From: CAYWWY01 sp964580185
GTDB lineage: Bacteria > Thermotogota > Thermotogae > MWEM01
Length of the DNA: 64,000 bases
NCBI GenBank assembly: GCA_964580185.1
Contig: CAZOJQ010000007.1
Location: 10,644-74,643, forward strand
Reading direction: 5' to 3'
Shown here: piece after piece, positions 52,996 through 61,665 of the stretch
Layout of the letters: the number at the start of each line of letters is the position of its first letter
How positions within the stretch are numbered: the first letter of the stretch is position 1
Translations under genes and position numbers: made by a program
The notes under the pieces: model-generated
What the model was told of the DNA's origin: nothing
Databases searched by the model: none
Seen by the model: only the letters and a program-made list of their open reading frames with translations

Positions 52996-54434
52996 TATCC
53001 CAACCTCGCTTTGCATCGAATATAGGGTCCGCCATTCGCATTTTTGACAAACTCTTTATACCCTTTTCCGCAAGCGCCAGAACCAAACAGCTCAAAGTCA
53101 TCACTGACCATTGTGATCGACTGCAAAAGATCCGGAACATATCCAGTCATGATCACTGGTGAGACAATCACCCCGGTAAAAGCTCCGTTTCGGATTTCCT
53201 GCCCATAGAGAACCATACACTGGATCCCCCAGTTTTTGGGATCTTCCATTCCGCTCATCATTCGCTTCAGCAGAAACCCATGTTCGATGGAATGGATCAT
53301 ATCGTCTAAATGATCCGGACCGGGTTCAAAGAAGGTGTTGGTCATCCGTGTATAGGCTTTGTTGGCAAATGATTGCCGTTTTCCGTTTCCTGTTGGTTGG
53401 GTACCCAACCGGAGGGCAGAAAGCTGATCACAGATTCCTGTCTTAAGGATTCCGTTTTCGATGATCACGGTGTCGGATGCCAAAACCCCTTCATCGTCGA
53501 ACCAGTACGTGGAAACTGTGTTGTGAACAGCCGCACCATCGCGCATCTGAACAATCGAAGAGGCAATGGGTTTGCCCAGATATTCGCGGGCCTTTGCCCT
53601 TTCTTTTACAAACATATCCATTTCCACGCCGTGACCAAACGCTTCATGAGCGATTAAGCCCGTTATTTCCGGTGAACAGATCACATCATATGATCCTGGT
53701 TGCACTTTTTGCGCATCCAACAACATCAGACATTCGTCGATAATCTGAGGAGCCATGCGCTCCATTTCATCCAATTGGATAGGCCCTTCGCGGTTGGAAA
53801 AAGACCCGTACGCAAACTGAGTCTTCCCGCCTCGGCGGACGATCGGGACAACATAACCCTGGCTCCAGAGGTACGATTGCATCAGGGTTTTTTCGGTCGA
53901 GCAATACAATTTTTTCACGAATACTTCTTCATAAACCGTTCGCACATCGATAACCTCTGGAGATTGATCCAAGCCTTTGCGAACGATGGCCTGCAATCGT
54001 TCAATCTTACCATCAGGGGAAAGATCTCCGGGGAGCGACTCCACACTCGCGTTCCACTCTCCCTGCAATGGTTCTTCCCGAACAAGGGGATATTGAGTGC
54101 AGGAAAACCCCTGAGAGAGAATCGGCGCGGTTCCAGTCACCAAATCCCGGATTTTTTTTGCGAGATGGGCTTCCGAGCCAAGCAATAGTTGATTGAAAGA
54201 ATGCTCAAAGTATTGACCCTTGTGAAAAACGCGAACCACAAATCCCCGATCCGTCCACATGCTGTCGCGTACTTCAACTCCACTTTTCTGGGCCTGATAG
54301 CTGACCCCTTCACAATCGGTGCCCAATACCGATACAAAAGAAAAATCCGAAGAAAGGGCATCCACGATTTTTTGGATGCCCTCTTGATGACCGACCAAAA
54401 AGGATGATGCTGGAACACGTTTATGATTTCGCAT
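52995..54434 (-). CDS. tldD: TldD-family metalloprotease, catalytic subunit
   Basis: Zinc peptidase subunit of about 479 residues. The zinc motif HEAFGHGVEMD near residue 263 is intact, and the downstream block with the third metal-ligand Cys is represented by GICDQLSALRLG near 345. The start is ambiguous: three ATG codons in a row follow GAAGGA. The third (54434) has the best spacing; the first overlaps the permease stop as ATGA, so translation is coupled to the transporter. It forms a heterodimer with the pmbA product and degrades peptides through a narrow channel. Confidence 0.92.
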   Translation of the reverse strand: MRNHKRVPASSFLVGHQEGIQKIVDALSSDFSFVSVLGTDCEGVSYQAQKSGVEVRDSMWTDRGFVVRVFHKGQYFEHSFNQLLLGSEAHLAKKIRDLVTGTAPILSQGFSCTQYPLVREEPLQGEWNASVESLPGDLSPDGKIERLQAIVRKGLDQSPEVIDVRTVYEEVFVKKLYCSTEKTLMQSYLWSQGYVVPIVRRGGKTQFAYGSFSNREGPIQLDEMERMAPQIIDECLMLLDAQKVQPGSYDVICSPEITGLIAHEAFGHGVEMDMFVKERAKAREYLGKPIASSIVQMRDGAAVHNTVSTYWFDDEGVLASDTVIIENGILKTGICDQLSALRLGTQPTGNGKRQSFANKAYTRMTNTFFEPGPDHLDDMIHSIEHGFLLKRMMSGMEDPKNWGIQCMVLYGQEIRNGAFTGVIVSPVIMTGYVPDLLQSITMVSDDFELFGSGACGKGYKEFVKNANGGPYIRCKARLG

Positions 54435-54436
54435 CA

Positions 54437-55558
54437 TCATTCCTTCTTTCGTTTCCAAGCGTGGAGGGCCAAGGCTAAGGCTATGACTGCGTAGGAAACG
54501 AATAACCGGAAGTATTCCCCGATTTGGGAATCACCAAATAATTTTTGCCCTGCAACTGGTGAGACGACAAAGAGAGTATGAAACAAGATGACACCGATAA
54601 TTGCTTGACCGAAAGTGGCGCGCCGCGTACTGGCGCCGCCAACAAGCAAAGCGGCAATGGCAAACATGCCCACCTGCTCATGGGAATTGTAGGTATTTAA
54701 TGTCCCGATATCCTGAAGGAAGATGAGCTGCCCCCAAGCAGCAAGCACGGTCGATATGATAACCGCTATGATCCGGATGCGATCTACCTTGATACCAGCC
54801 ACTTCTGCAATATGCATGTCTTGGCCAGTTGCCCGGATCTGTTGACCGAGCTTTGTCCGCAAAAAGAAGAAAATGAAGAAGCACAGAGCCGCCACAATCA
54901 ACAAGGGCACAACGGGTATGCGGATCATGTCAATCCGGGGTTGAATAATGTTGTTCAAAGATCCACCCACCGATCGGATGACGGGAACGGGCCGATTGAG
55001 AAGATTCGCAAGGTCGATCGTGTTGCGCAACCCAACTCCATCGGGAAGCATCATTCTAGGATTGGTCATGGGAAACACTTGTCCCAGGAGAATCAAGTAG
55101 AACAAGATGTAGATCCCATTGGCAAAAAAACCTAAGATCATCGCTGTGATCATCTCTCGTCCGCGTGCCCGGTTCAACGTTTGGCCCACAGCCCATCCAG
55201 CGATCATTGCAATCGGTGTTGCCATCATGATACAAAAGAGAAAACCACCCAACCCCGCATTCCATCGCAAGAAGGCAAGAAAGACATTGTCTCCGGGTAA
55301 AGTGGTCATCCAGTGTGTCACAAAAATCACAGCTGTTTGGCCGGCCATTGCGCCCAACACGATCGCAAAATTTAACCCCAGACCCGCGATAACGGGAATG
55401 ATAAGCGCTAATACCAAAAAAGAGTTTCGGGAAAGGCGCGTAATTACTTCTTGAGCCAGAAATCGCAAATCCATCTGTGATGCGATCACAAGAAAGATAC
55501 AAACAGCCGTAAATACAATAGGAACGGCGTTTTTTTGGATGATGTCCTTGGTGCGCAT
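54437..55558 (-). CDS. ABC transporter permease (BmpA/ribose type), second
   Basis: A 373-residue inner-membrane permease of the BPD_transp_2 family used by sugar and nucleoside importers. About 9-10 hydrophobic segments, with the conserved MITAMILGFFANGIY block near 138 and GGASTRRATFGQAIIGV near 315. Starts two bases after the first permease gene and is followed by tldD with ATGA overlap. Its start is ATG at 55558. Confidence 0.88.
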   Translation of the reverse strand: MRTKDIIQKNAVPIVFTAVCIFLVIASQMDLRFLAQEVITRLSRNSFLVLALIIPVIAGLGLNFAIVLGAMAGQTAVIFVTHWMTTLPGDNVFLAFLRWNAGLGGFLFCIMMATPIAMIAGWAVGQTLNRARGREMITAMILGFFANGIYILFYLILLGQVFPMTNPRMMLPDGVGLRNTIDLANLLNRPVPVIRSVGGSLNNIIQPRIDMIRIPVVPLLIVAALCFFIFFFLRTKLGQQIRATGQDMHIAEVAGIKVDRIRIIAVIISTVLAAWGQLIFLQDIGTLNTYNSHEQVGMFAIAALLVGGASTRRATFGQAIIGVILFHTLFVVSPVAGQKLFGDSQIGEYFRLFVSYAVIALALALHAWKRKKE

Positions 55559-55559
55559 C

Positions 55560-56606
55560 TCATTTCCCTCCCTTTCCGGAACGTCGTGTTAGCGCATAGA
55601 CAATCATTCCGTTACTGACGATCATACGCGCAACTTCCGTCACATCCCCTTTGATGAGCTGGCTGGTAACCGGAAGAGATGTTGTCAAAAGCGTTTGGAA
55701 CAAAACCGTTCCTACAATTACGTTCGTTACGGTTGCCCTTGTCAAACTAGCACCGCCGATAAGAACCGCTGCGACAGCGGGAAAAGCCATAAGCATGGGG
55801 CCGGAATACAGTTGCAGAAACCCATAACTCTGGGCATACGCAATGATCCCTATCGCAGCCAGCATATTGGACATAACTACAGATATGGTTCGCATTCGCT
55901 TCACATTGATGCCGGATGCAATGGCATACTGTTCGTTTTGACCGGTAGCATCGATGGCCAACCCTACTTTCGTACGGAAAAAGAAATACATCAGAACGCA
56001 AAAGAAGGCGAAAAACAATAGCAACCCCGTCGGGACAACCATACCACCAATCTCGAATTGCAGGAAGTCATTCAATACCTGACTGGTATGATTTCTCAGC
56101 GAAAGTTGGCTTCGGAGTCCGGACCCCCCAATCGCCCAGATCATTTCTGGGTGTGTGAATGGAAGAATCAACCACCAAATATTCATAAAGGCGACGGAAG
56201 AAAACCCAATATAGGTTCCAACCATCATTTCCTGCCCACGGACTTTTGAGAGCAACTTGGCATACCCGATCCCAGCGACGATGGATATGGGAATGGCAAA
56301 AAGAATCGCCATAAAAAACCCGTGAAACCCTTTGTAATCCAGCTGCATGCTGATCAACGCCCCGAGAAGACCGGTCAAGATTCCCAAAGGCAGCCCAAAA
56401 TTGAGTCCGATCCCAGCTCGCACGGTGGGAATCATAGCCAATCCGAAGAGCCCTGCCATTCCTATTCTCCGCAGAGAGTCCCCAATCAAAGGAGGAATCG
56501 CCAACCCCGTTGCAAAGGCAATGATAAAGAGGATGATCAAAAACGCGATGATGATTAGCCTTGGTATTCCAAGACCGAGTAGAAAATCTGTGATTTTTCC
56601 CAGCAT
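55560..56606 (-). CDS. ABC transporter permease (BmpA/ribose type), first
   Basis: A 348-residue paralogue of the next permease, about 8-10 membrane segments. GQEMMVGTYIGFSSVAFMN near 128 and GGASLTRATVTNVIVGT near 288 match the same positions in the partner, so the two probably form a heterodimer. Starts two bases after the ATPase gene. Two-permease sets with a fused ATPase are typical of nucleoside/BmpA-type importers. Confidence 0.88.
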   Translation of the reverse strand: MLGKITDFLLGLGIPRLIIIAFLIILFIIAFATGLAIPPLIGDSLRRIGMAGLFGLAMIPTVRAGIGLNFGLPLGILTGLLGALISMQLDYKGFHGFFMAILFAIPISIVAGIGYAKLLSKVRGQEMMVGTYIGFSSVAFMNIWWLILPFTHPEMIWAIGGSGLRSQLSLRNHTSQVLNDFLQFEIGGMVVPTGLLLFFAFFCVLMYFFFRTKVGLAIDATGQNEQYAIASGINVKRMRTISVVMSNMLAAIGIIAYAQSYGFLQLYSGPMLMAFPAVAAVLIGGASLTRATVTNVIVGTVLFQTLLTTSLPVTSQLIKGDVTEVARMIVSNGMIVYALTRRSGKGGK

Positions 56607-56607
56607 C

Positions 56608-58203
56608 TCATACCACCTCTGTTTTCTGTCCAGCCATCATCAACCCGTAATCCACATCCGGAGCATCGGGAGCAAGGATTCCTGCCAAATGCCCTTCCGA
56701 AATAATCGCGATGCGATCGCAAATCTTACGCAGTTCTCCCAGTTCGCTTGAGGTCATGATCACAGTGACTCCATGTTTTCGGTTCAACTCCACCAAAATA
56801 TCCAGGACGATCTTCTTTGCCCCTACATCGATCCCACGCGTCGGTTCGGAAACAAATAGAATCTTCGGTTCCAGGCTGAATGCCCGAGCGAGACATACTT
56901 TTTGCTGATTTCCTCCGCTCAATCTTCGGACCATTTGTTGAGGACCGGTGCATCGGATATCCAAATCCTTGATGAACCGCAACGAGTGGTCGCGTATGGC
57001 CGCGACATCATAAAAATGGAGCCATGGGGTCAGGAAGTTTTTCTTGAGAAATCGGTTATGCACCTGGATGGTTGGAGTGGTGATGTTCATTTCGATGCTC
57101 TGTTCCAAAAGCAACCCAGTACCTCTTCGATCTTCCGACACAAATGCAATTCCTTTGGAAAGCGGATCCATCGGTTCATTCAGCTCGATGGGTTTGTTCT
57201 CCAGCATCACAGTGCCTGATGTGGGAAACAGGCCCATTACCCCATTGGCGATACCAATCTTCCCACCGCCAGCCAACCCACCAATTCCGAGGATTTCACC
57301 CCGCTGCACTTCCAGAGACACATCACGCACCTCTTCACCCGGCATCTCTACCTTTAGGTTTTGTATATCGAGAACGACATCTTTTTCATCGTAAAGGTGG
57401 TTCCGCTTTAAGATTTCGCTGGTTTCGAGTTTTCTCCCGACCATTTCCGCCGCGATTTCCTCGATGGTTATCTGGATCTTAGGCCTTTGATCCACCATCC
57501 CTCCGTCGCGAAGAATGGTGACTTGATCCGCCACCTGCATGATTTCATCCAACCGATGAGTAATAAACAGAAAAGAGATACCTTTGGCGGTGAGATCTTT
57601 CATAGCCTTGAGAAGCATTTGCGCTTCGCTCTCAGTTAGGACAGCTGTAGGCTCGTCGAAAACCAAAAGCTTGATATCTCCTTTGTCGATTTCGCGGGCG
57701 ATTTCCACAAATTGCATATGACCTACCGGCAGTCCAGAAACCAAACGGGTTTCATCCAAGCTCATTCCGAGTTGGTTCACAGCTTTTCGCGCGTCAATGT
57801 TCATTTTCCCAAAATCCAGCGACTCTAGGGACTTTCCGAACACCATACTCACGGGATTTCGTTTGGTAATCTCCCGGTTAAGCTTGATGTTTTCCGTAAT
57901 CGAAAAACCGGGTAAGAGCATAAACTCCTGATGTACCATCCCGATTCCAAGGCTCATGGCTTTTTGAGGAGATGTGATCTTCACTTGGGTTCCATCGATC
58001 CGCGTCTCTCCGTCAAATCCTCCGGTATCATAGATTACCGGCATCCCAAACAAGATATTCATCAGGGTGGACTTACCTGCCCCATTTTCCCCGGCGATCG
58101 CGTGAATTTCCCCTGGAGTGATCTTGATGGTTACATCTTTCAACACAGGCACACCATAGTAGGACTTGCTAATATGATCCATTTCCAGGACGTATTGTGC
58201 CAT
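56608..58203 (-). CDS. Fused double-ATPase of ABC importer (YufO/RbsA-like)
   Basis: A 531-residue protein with two nucleotide-binding domains. The first has Walker A GENGAGKSTL near 38 and Walker B LLVFDEPTA near 178, but its signature is degenerate (VSGLPVGHMQ). The second has a degenerate Walker A (GGLAGGGKIG near 315), a good signature LSGGNQQK near 425 and FVSEPTRGID near 448. Sites therefore combine across domains, as in ribose and BmpA-type importers, giving one good composite site. GGAGGG lies four bases before the ATG. Confidence 0.93.
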   Translation of the reverse strand: MAQYVLEMDHISKSYYGVPVLKDVTIKITPGEIHAIAGENGAGKSTLMNILFGMPVIYDTGGFDGETRIDGTQVKITSPQKAMSLGIGMVHQEFMLLPGFSITENIKLNREITKRNPVSMVFGKSLESLDFGKMNIDARKAVNQLGMSLDETRLVSGLPVGHMQFVEIAREIDKGDIKLLVFDEPTAVLTESEAQMLLKAMKDLTAKGISFLFITHRLDEIMQVADQVTILRDGGMVDQRPKIQITIEEIAAEMVGRKLETSEILKRNHLYDEKDVVLDIQNLKVEMPGEEVRDVSLEVQRGEILGIGGLAGGGKIGIANGVMGLFPTSGTVMLENKPIELNEPMDPLSKGIAFVSEDRRGTGLLLEQSIEMNITTPTIQVHNRFLKKNFLTPWLHFYDVAAIRDHSLRFIKDLDIRCTGPQQMVRRLSGGNQQKVCLARAFSLEPKILFVSEPTRGIDVGAKKIVLDILVELNRKHGVTVIMTSSELGELRKICDRIAIISEGHLAGILAPDAPDVDYGLMMAGQKTEVV

Positions 58204-58221
58204 AGTACCCTCCTAATCATA

Positions 58222-58252
58222 AAAGATGCCGGGTAGAAAACCCGACATCTTT
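58222..58252 (-). terminator. Intra-operon attenuator-like hairpin after the binding protein gene
   Basis: A 13-base stem with one mismatch (58222-58234 with 58240-58252) around a 5-base loop, followed on the minus strand by TTTTATGATT. It lies in the 78-base gap between the binding-protein and ATPase genes. A partial terminator or RNA-stabilising hairpin here would give more binding protein than transporter, as in many importer operons. Confidence 0.6.
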
Positions 58253-58281
58253 ATGGATTGCTAAGAGTTCAGGTTAAGAGA

Positions 58282-59397
58282 TTAGTCGAGTCCGAAGATA
58301 ATGGAACCGACTTCAATGAAATAGTACTCTCCGCTTTCGTCGAAACGGCTGAAAGCAAGTTCATGACCACCAGCAGACTCTTCCATGATCGCTCGAACGC
58401 CTGCCATATCATCGGGAGTGATTTTCCCTTCGATTAAAGCGATGGCGACCTCAACCGCGCCTTTGGAGAATTCGTAAGGCATGGCAACGGGCCAGGTTCC
58501 CAAACGACCAGCAGCGCCCAACTCGCGAACTCTCGCATCAATGGCGGCTACAAGGGGAGCCAGGTTTCCTTTTTGGGCTTCGACCCTCATGTATTCGGTT
58601 ACAGTAAGCCCCAATGCACCGGGGTACGCATGACCTGGAGAGGGGCAGCACTGTTCTGGGTAAAGAGCTCCGGTCGCAATCACTTGTGTGATGATCTGTT
58701 CTTGCATCGCGCAGTTGGTCCCAAATACGGCCGTGTTGGGCCCGTAGATAGCAATCTGTCGCGGAATGTCTTCCATCATGAACTGCTGGGTTCCGGGAAT
58801 CCCGTCAGGTCCCATGGGGTCTGGCGCGGCAAGTTCCACAAACCGCAGACCAATTTCTTCACAGGTGGCTCTCATGATGTCTCTTCTTCGAGCCAGGATT
58901 TCGATGGACATGTGGCGTGGGAAGGTGTAATGCAAGAAAGTTTCTGCGCCCATTGCTTTCGCCACAAGAGGAATCGTTCGCCCTCGCGAGAGATCGTCAG
59001 TATTCAAGGCGATGCTCACGGTGTCCATAACGATCCAGGGGTCTTCCTGAGGAGATACGGCGATGGTGAAGATATCCGGTCGCATTTCTTGGACTCTTCG
59101 GAGCGCAGGTACCGTTCCGGGAACGGCTTGATTCACGACGATGGCTTTAACGTTGGGATTATAGGCAAACTGGATAATCTGCGCCATCGTGGTTTCCTGC
59201 TCGACCATGAAGTTGTCAGGATAGGTCACATGAATGATCATATCGCCGTACTTCTGAACGGCATATTCTCCGCCTCGGAATTCTTCTTCGTTCTGGGAAA
59301 CTGTACCTGTCACCAGTCCGATTTGGAACCCCATGGCGATCAAGCTCATACCGGCCATCAACGCTACCACCATACCGAGTACCAATACTTTTCTCAT
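58282..59397 (-). CDS. Secreted DUF3798 solute-binding-like protein
   Basis: A 371-residue exported protein of the DUF3798 family, which looks like a periplasmic binding protein of the sugar/BmpA fold. Signal peptide at 1-22 (VLVLGMVVALMAGMSLIA) with no lipobox Cys, so it should be free rather than lipidated. After it come QIGLVTGTVSQNEEEFRGG, the VKAIVVNQAVPGTVP loop near 84 and the AVFGTNCAMQEQIITQV block near 228. GGAGG lies seven bases before the ATG. First gene of the unit with ABC ATPase, two permeases, TldD and PmbA. The ligand is unknown. Confidence 0.9.
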   Translation of the reverse strand: MRKVLVLGMVVALMAGMSLIAMGFQIGLVTGTVSQNEEEFRGGEYAVQKYGDMIIHVTYPDNFMVEQETTMAQIIQFAYNPNVKAIVVNQAVPGTVPALRRVQEMRPDIFTIAVSPQEDPWIVMDTVSIALNTDDLSRGRTIPLVAKAMGAETFLHYTFPRHMSIEILARRRDIMRATCEEIGLRFVELAAPDPMGPDGIPGTQQFMMEDIPRQIAIYGPNTAVFGTNCAMQEQIITQVIATGALYPEQCCPSPGHAYPGALGLTVTEYMRVEAQKGNLAPLVAAIDARVRELGAAGRLGTWPVAMPYEFSKGAVEVAIALIEGKITPDDMAGVRAIMEESAGGHELAFSRFDESGEYYFIEVGSIIFGLD

Positions 59398-59462
59398 ACA
59401 ACAACCTCCTTCATATTGGAATACCAGCTACAGGGACTTTCCCCCGTGCTTTTTTCGCCAAG

Positions 59463-59492
59463 ATTATAGCATACGAACGTTCAGTTGGTCAA
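59463..59492 (-). promoter_or_regulatory. Predicted promoter of the DUF3798-ABC-TldD/PmbA unit
   Basis: Minus-strand TTGACC (59487-59492), 18-base spacer ending in TGC, TATAAT (59463-59468), 65 bases before the ATG. Confidence 0.7.
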
Positions 59493-59511
59493 TAGACAAC
59501 TTTGAAACCCC

Positions 59512-60063
59512 CTAAATCATCGCCTTGCCTTGCGGAGTTGGCGAACGGGTGATTTGATCTAAGACTTCATGACGAATGGAGGAGATCATTTCCCGCAAAA
59601 CACTGACCAAAATGGTCAATACAATTGCCACGATCAACCCTCCGATGGTGGTATACAGCGCTTCTCCAATTCCAACGGCTAATTCGCTCGCATATCGCAG
59701 TTCACGGGCTTGTTCGATCGTGTTGAAGATCCGAATCATACCGGTCGTCGTTCCCAAAAGTCCCAGAAGAGGAGATACAGTTGCGGCAGTCGAAATAATC
59801 CGGATATTTTTGAACAATCGATCTACTTCCAGTTCAACAATATCCGTCTGCTCTTCCGATCTCATATTCCGAGCCGAACTCAGCTTCTTCTGGATTCTGA
59901 CCACAAATGGATTATGGGTATCTCCTTTCCGTAGCGTATTTCGAATACCGGAAAAGGTGATAAAGCGCTCAAAAAAGAAAAACAGCCCCACGGCAGCTAC
60001 AATCAAAATGATAACAAGAACCGGTCCCCCTGTCGATAACAACTGTACATACACCTGCATCAC
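59512..60063 (-). CDS. MotA/TolQ/ExbB-family proton-channel protein
   Basis: A 183-residue membrane protein with the ExbB/TolQ topology: one N-terminal helix (VLVIILIVAAVGLFFFFERF), a cytoplasmic segment, then two helices. The signature TAATVSPLLGLLGTTTGMI near 92 and GIGEALYTTIGGLIVAIV near 130 are clear. Normally it pairs with ExbD/TolR to energise outer-membrane processes, but no such gene follows; its stop is next to another operon's promoter. It overlaps the DNA glycosylase gene by four bases. Confidence 0.9.
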   Translation of the reverse strand: MMQVYVQLLSTGGPVLVIILIVAAVGLFFFFERFITFSGIRNTLRKGDTHNPFVVRIQKKLSSARNMRSEEQTDIVELEVDRLFKNIRIISTAATVSPLLGLLGTTTGMIRIFNTIEQARELRYASELAVGIGEALYTTIGGLIVAIVLTILVSVLREMISSIRHEVLDQITRSPTPQGKAMI

Positions 60064-60806
60064 CTCATATTCGATATGCCCACATGCCGTGATTTCTCTT
60101 TTTTGGGCATATCGGCCTTGTCTTTAGATTCATTTGAACCCACCCATCTCTCGCATTGATCAATCAAGACACATTGTTCGCATCGAGGGGTTTTTTTGCA
60201 TACTTTTTTGGAATGGTTTACAATCAAGGCATGGGCTTCATTGAAGAATGCCGCTTCTCTCGGCAGAGACTGATGAAAAAAGGCTTGGATCTGTTCATAT
60301 GGCGCGCCAATCATCCATCGATGGCCCATCCGGCTGAACATTCTCCGTGTATAGGCATCCACAACGAAAATCGGCCGATGAAAGGCATACAACAAGATCG
60401 AATCTGCTGTCTCTGGCCCAATTCCTTTAATTCCAAGGATTTCCGATCGGAGAGGAATCAAGTCGGTCCGAAAGAATGCATGAAAATCCAAATCGATTCC
60501 GATAAGATAGGCCAAAAAGCTCCGAAGCCTGTTATATTTCACGTTATAGTATCCTGCGGGCATGATGCATTGTTTCACTACCTCGGCAGGCGCATTCCAC
60601 ATCGCTCTAGGTTCAAGCAGGGACTCCTGTTTGAGTCGATCAATCGCTTGGGAAACATTGATCCAATTGGTATTCTGTGTGAGCACCGCACCGGTTATGA
60701 TTTCAAAAAAACTGTCTCCCGGCCACCAGTGCTGTGGTTTATGATGGTTGAGAAGCATATCGAAAAGATCCAAGGTGGTTACCGTATTCTCAGCTCCATT
60801 TCCCAT
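60060..60806 (-). CDS. Endonuclease III-related DNA glycosylase (MagIII / COG2231-like)
   Basis: A 248-residue HhH-GPD protein. Start block GAVLTQNTNWINVSQAI near 40, helix-hairpin-helix GIKGIGPETADSILLYAF near 125 and the catalytic Asp in VVDAYTRRMF near 148. The Lys that makes endonuclease III a lyase is replaced (GIGPETA instead of GVGRKTA), so it should be a monofunctional glycosylase, as known for MagIII 3-methyladenine enzymes. A C-terminal iron-sulfur motif C-x5-C-x2-C-x5-C is present. The last ~20 residues are a charged tail. Overlaps the GNAT gene by 28 bases. Confidence 0.87.
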   Translation of the reverse strand: MGNGAENTVTTLDLFDMLLNHHKPQHWWPGDSFFEIITGAVLTQNTNWINVSQAIDRLKQESLLEPRAMWNAPAEVVKQCIMPAGYYNVKYNRLRSFLAYLIGIDLDFHAFFRTDLIPLRSEILGIKGIGPETADSILLYAFHRPIFVVDAYTRRMFSRMGHRWMIGAPYEQIQAFFHQSLPREAAFFNEAHALIVNHSKKVCKKTPRCEQCVLIDQCERWVGSNESKDKADMPKKEKSRHVGISNMR

Positions 60807-61636
60807 TGAGTAAAAAGAGGGGTGGCGTCCAGTTTGCGGATCAACGGCGTGAGAATATCTTCTTGGGGCAGACCCGTAATCACGCCAGAAGTCTTTGATG
60901 TCTGATGACGCAAAAAGAGCAACGCGTCTTTGAAGACCTCTTGGGCATCAAAGAAGGAGTCTGTCAGGCAGAAATCCACGATAAATGCGTTGTGATCATT
61001 GGACCCATAGACAAGATAACCCGCTACCCCGTGTTTCTGATTGGCAGGGGTGATTAAAGCCATCGGGTATCGTTCTTCGGACATCTGAATCGTTATGGGT
61101 TCTCTTTGCCAATTTGGCATCCGTTGAAACAATTCTTGGGCACGAAGTGCCCATTGAGCCACTACGGGCGCAGTGGAAGGTTCAAATCGGAACAACGGCG
61201 AACGGTCATAGGGAAGGGGAAACGAGTATGCAGTCAGGAGCCGCTTGGGAGAAAACCCTTTTTTCTTGTAAAACCGGACTGCGCGCTCCTCTTGCTCCAA
61301 TACCTCCAACGTGATGGATCGGATCTTTTTCCAACTCAAACTGTCGATAATCTGCTCCAGAAGGACCTCCGCAGCCCCCAGCCCTCGATGGGCTGGTAGA
61401 ACCCCCATCGCATCAATTCGAGCCCGATCCTTTCGGATACCCACCAAGACAAATCCAATCATCCGTTCTCCCTCAACAAGAACCAGAGAGTCTTCCAAAC
61501 GCAATGAATTCTCTCGCACATCTCGTTCGAAATCCCGAGGGGACCAACGTATGGGTATTGGATAGTCAGAAAAAATCTCCGCGACAAGGTCCAAAAAACA
61601 AGGGATGTCAGCGTCGATCAATTTCTTGACTTGCAT
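60779..61636 (-). CDS. GNAT acetyltransferase
   Basis: About 285 residues with the acetyl-CoA motif in MGVLPAHRGLGAAEVLLEQI near 85 and a following LEVLEQEERAVRFYKKKGF strand-helix typical of RimI-like enzymes. The C-terminal 130 residues look like a second, degenerate GNAT fold. ATG at 61636 has GGGGAGG six bases upstream; the open frame upstream of it runs into the promoter. First gene of an operon with the DNA glycosylase and the ExbB-like gene. Substrate unknown. Confidence 0.82.
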   Translation of the reverse strand: MQVKKLIDADIPCFLDLVAEIFSDYPIPIRWSPRDFERDVRENSLRLEDSLVLVEGERMIGFVLVGIRKDRARIDAMGVLPAHRGLGAAEVLLEQIIDSLSWKKIRSITLEVLEQEERAVRFYKKKGFSPKRLLTAYSFPLPYDRSPLFRFEPSTAPVVAQWALRAQELFQRMPNWQREPITIQMSEERYPMALITPANQKHGVAGYLVYGSNDHNAFIVDFCLTDSFFDAQEVFKDALLFLRHQTSKTSGVITGLPQEDILTPLIRKLDATPLFTQWEMELRIR

Positions 61637-61665
61637 ACAACACCTCCCCAAAAAATCCTCTATCA

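Noticed and set aside
58573..59469. Plus-strand open frame of about 298 codons opposite the DUF3798 gene
   Set aside because: Antisense to a gene with signal peptide, ribosome site and promoter; the translation is Ser/His/Arg-rich with no domain.
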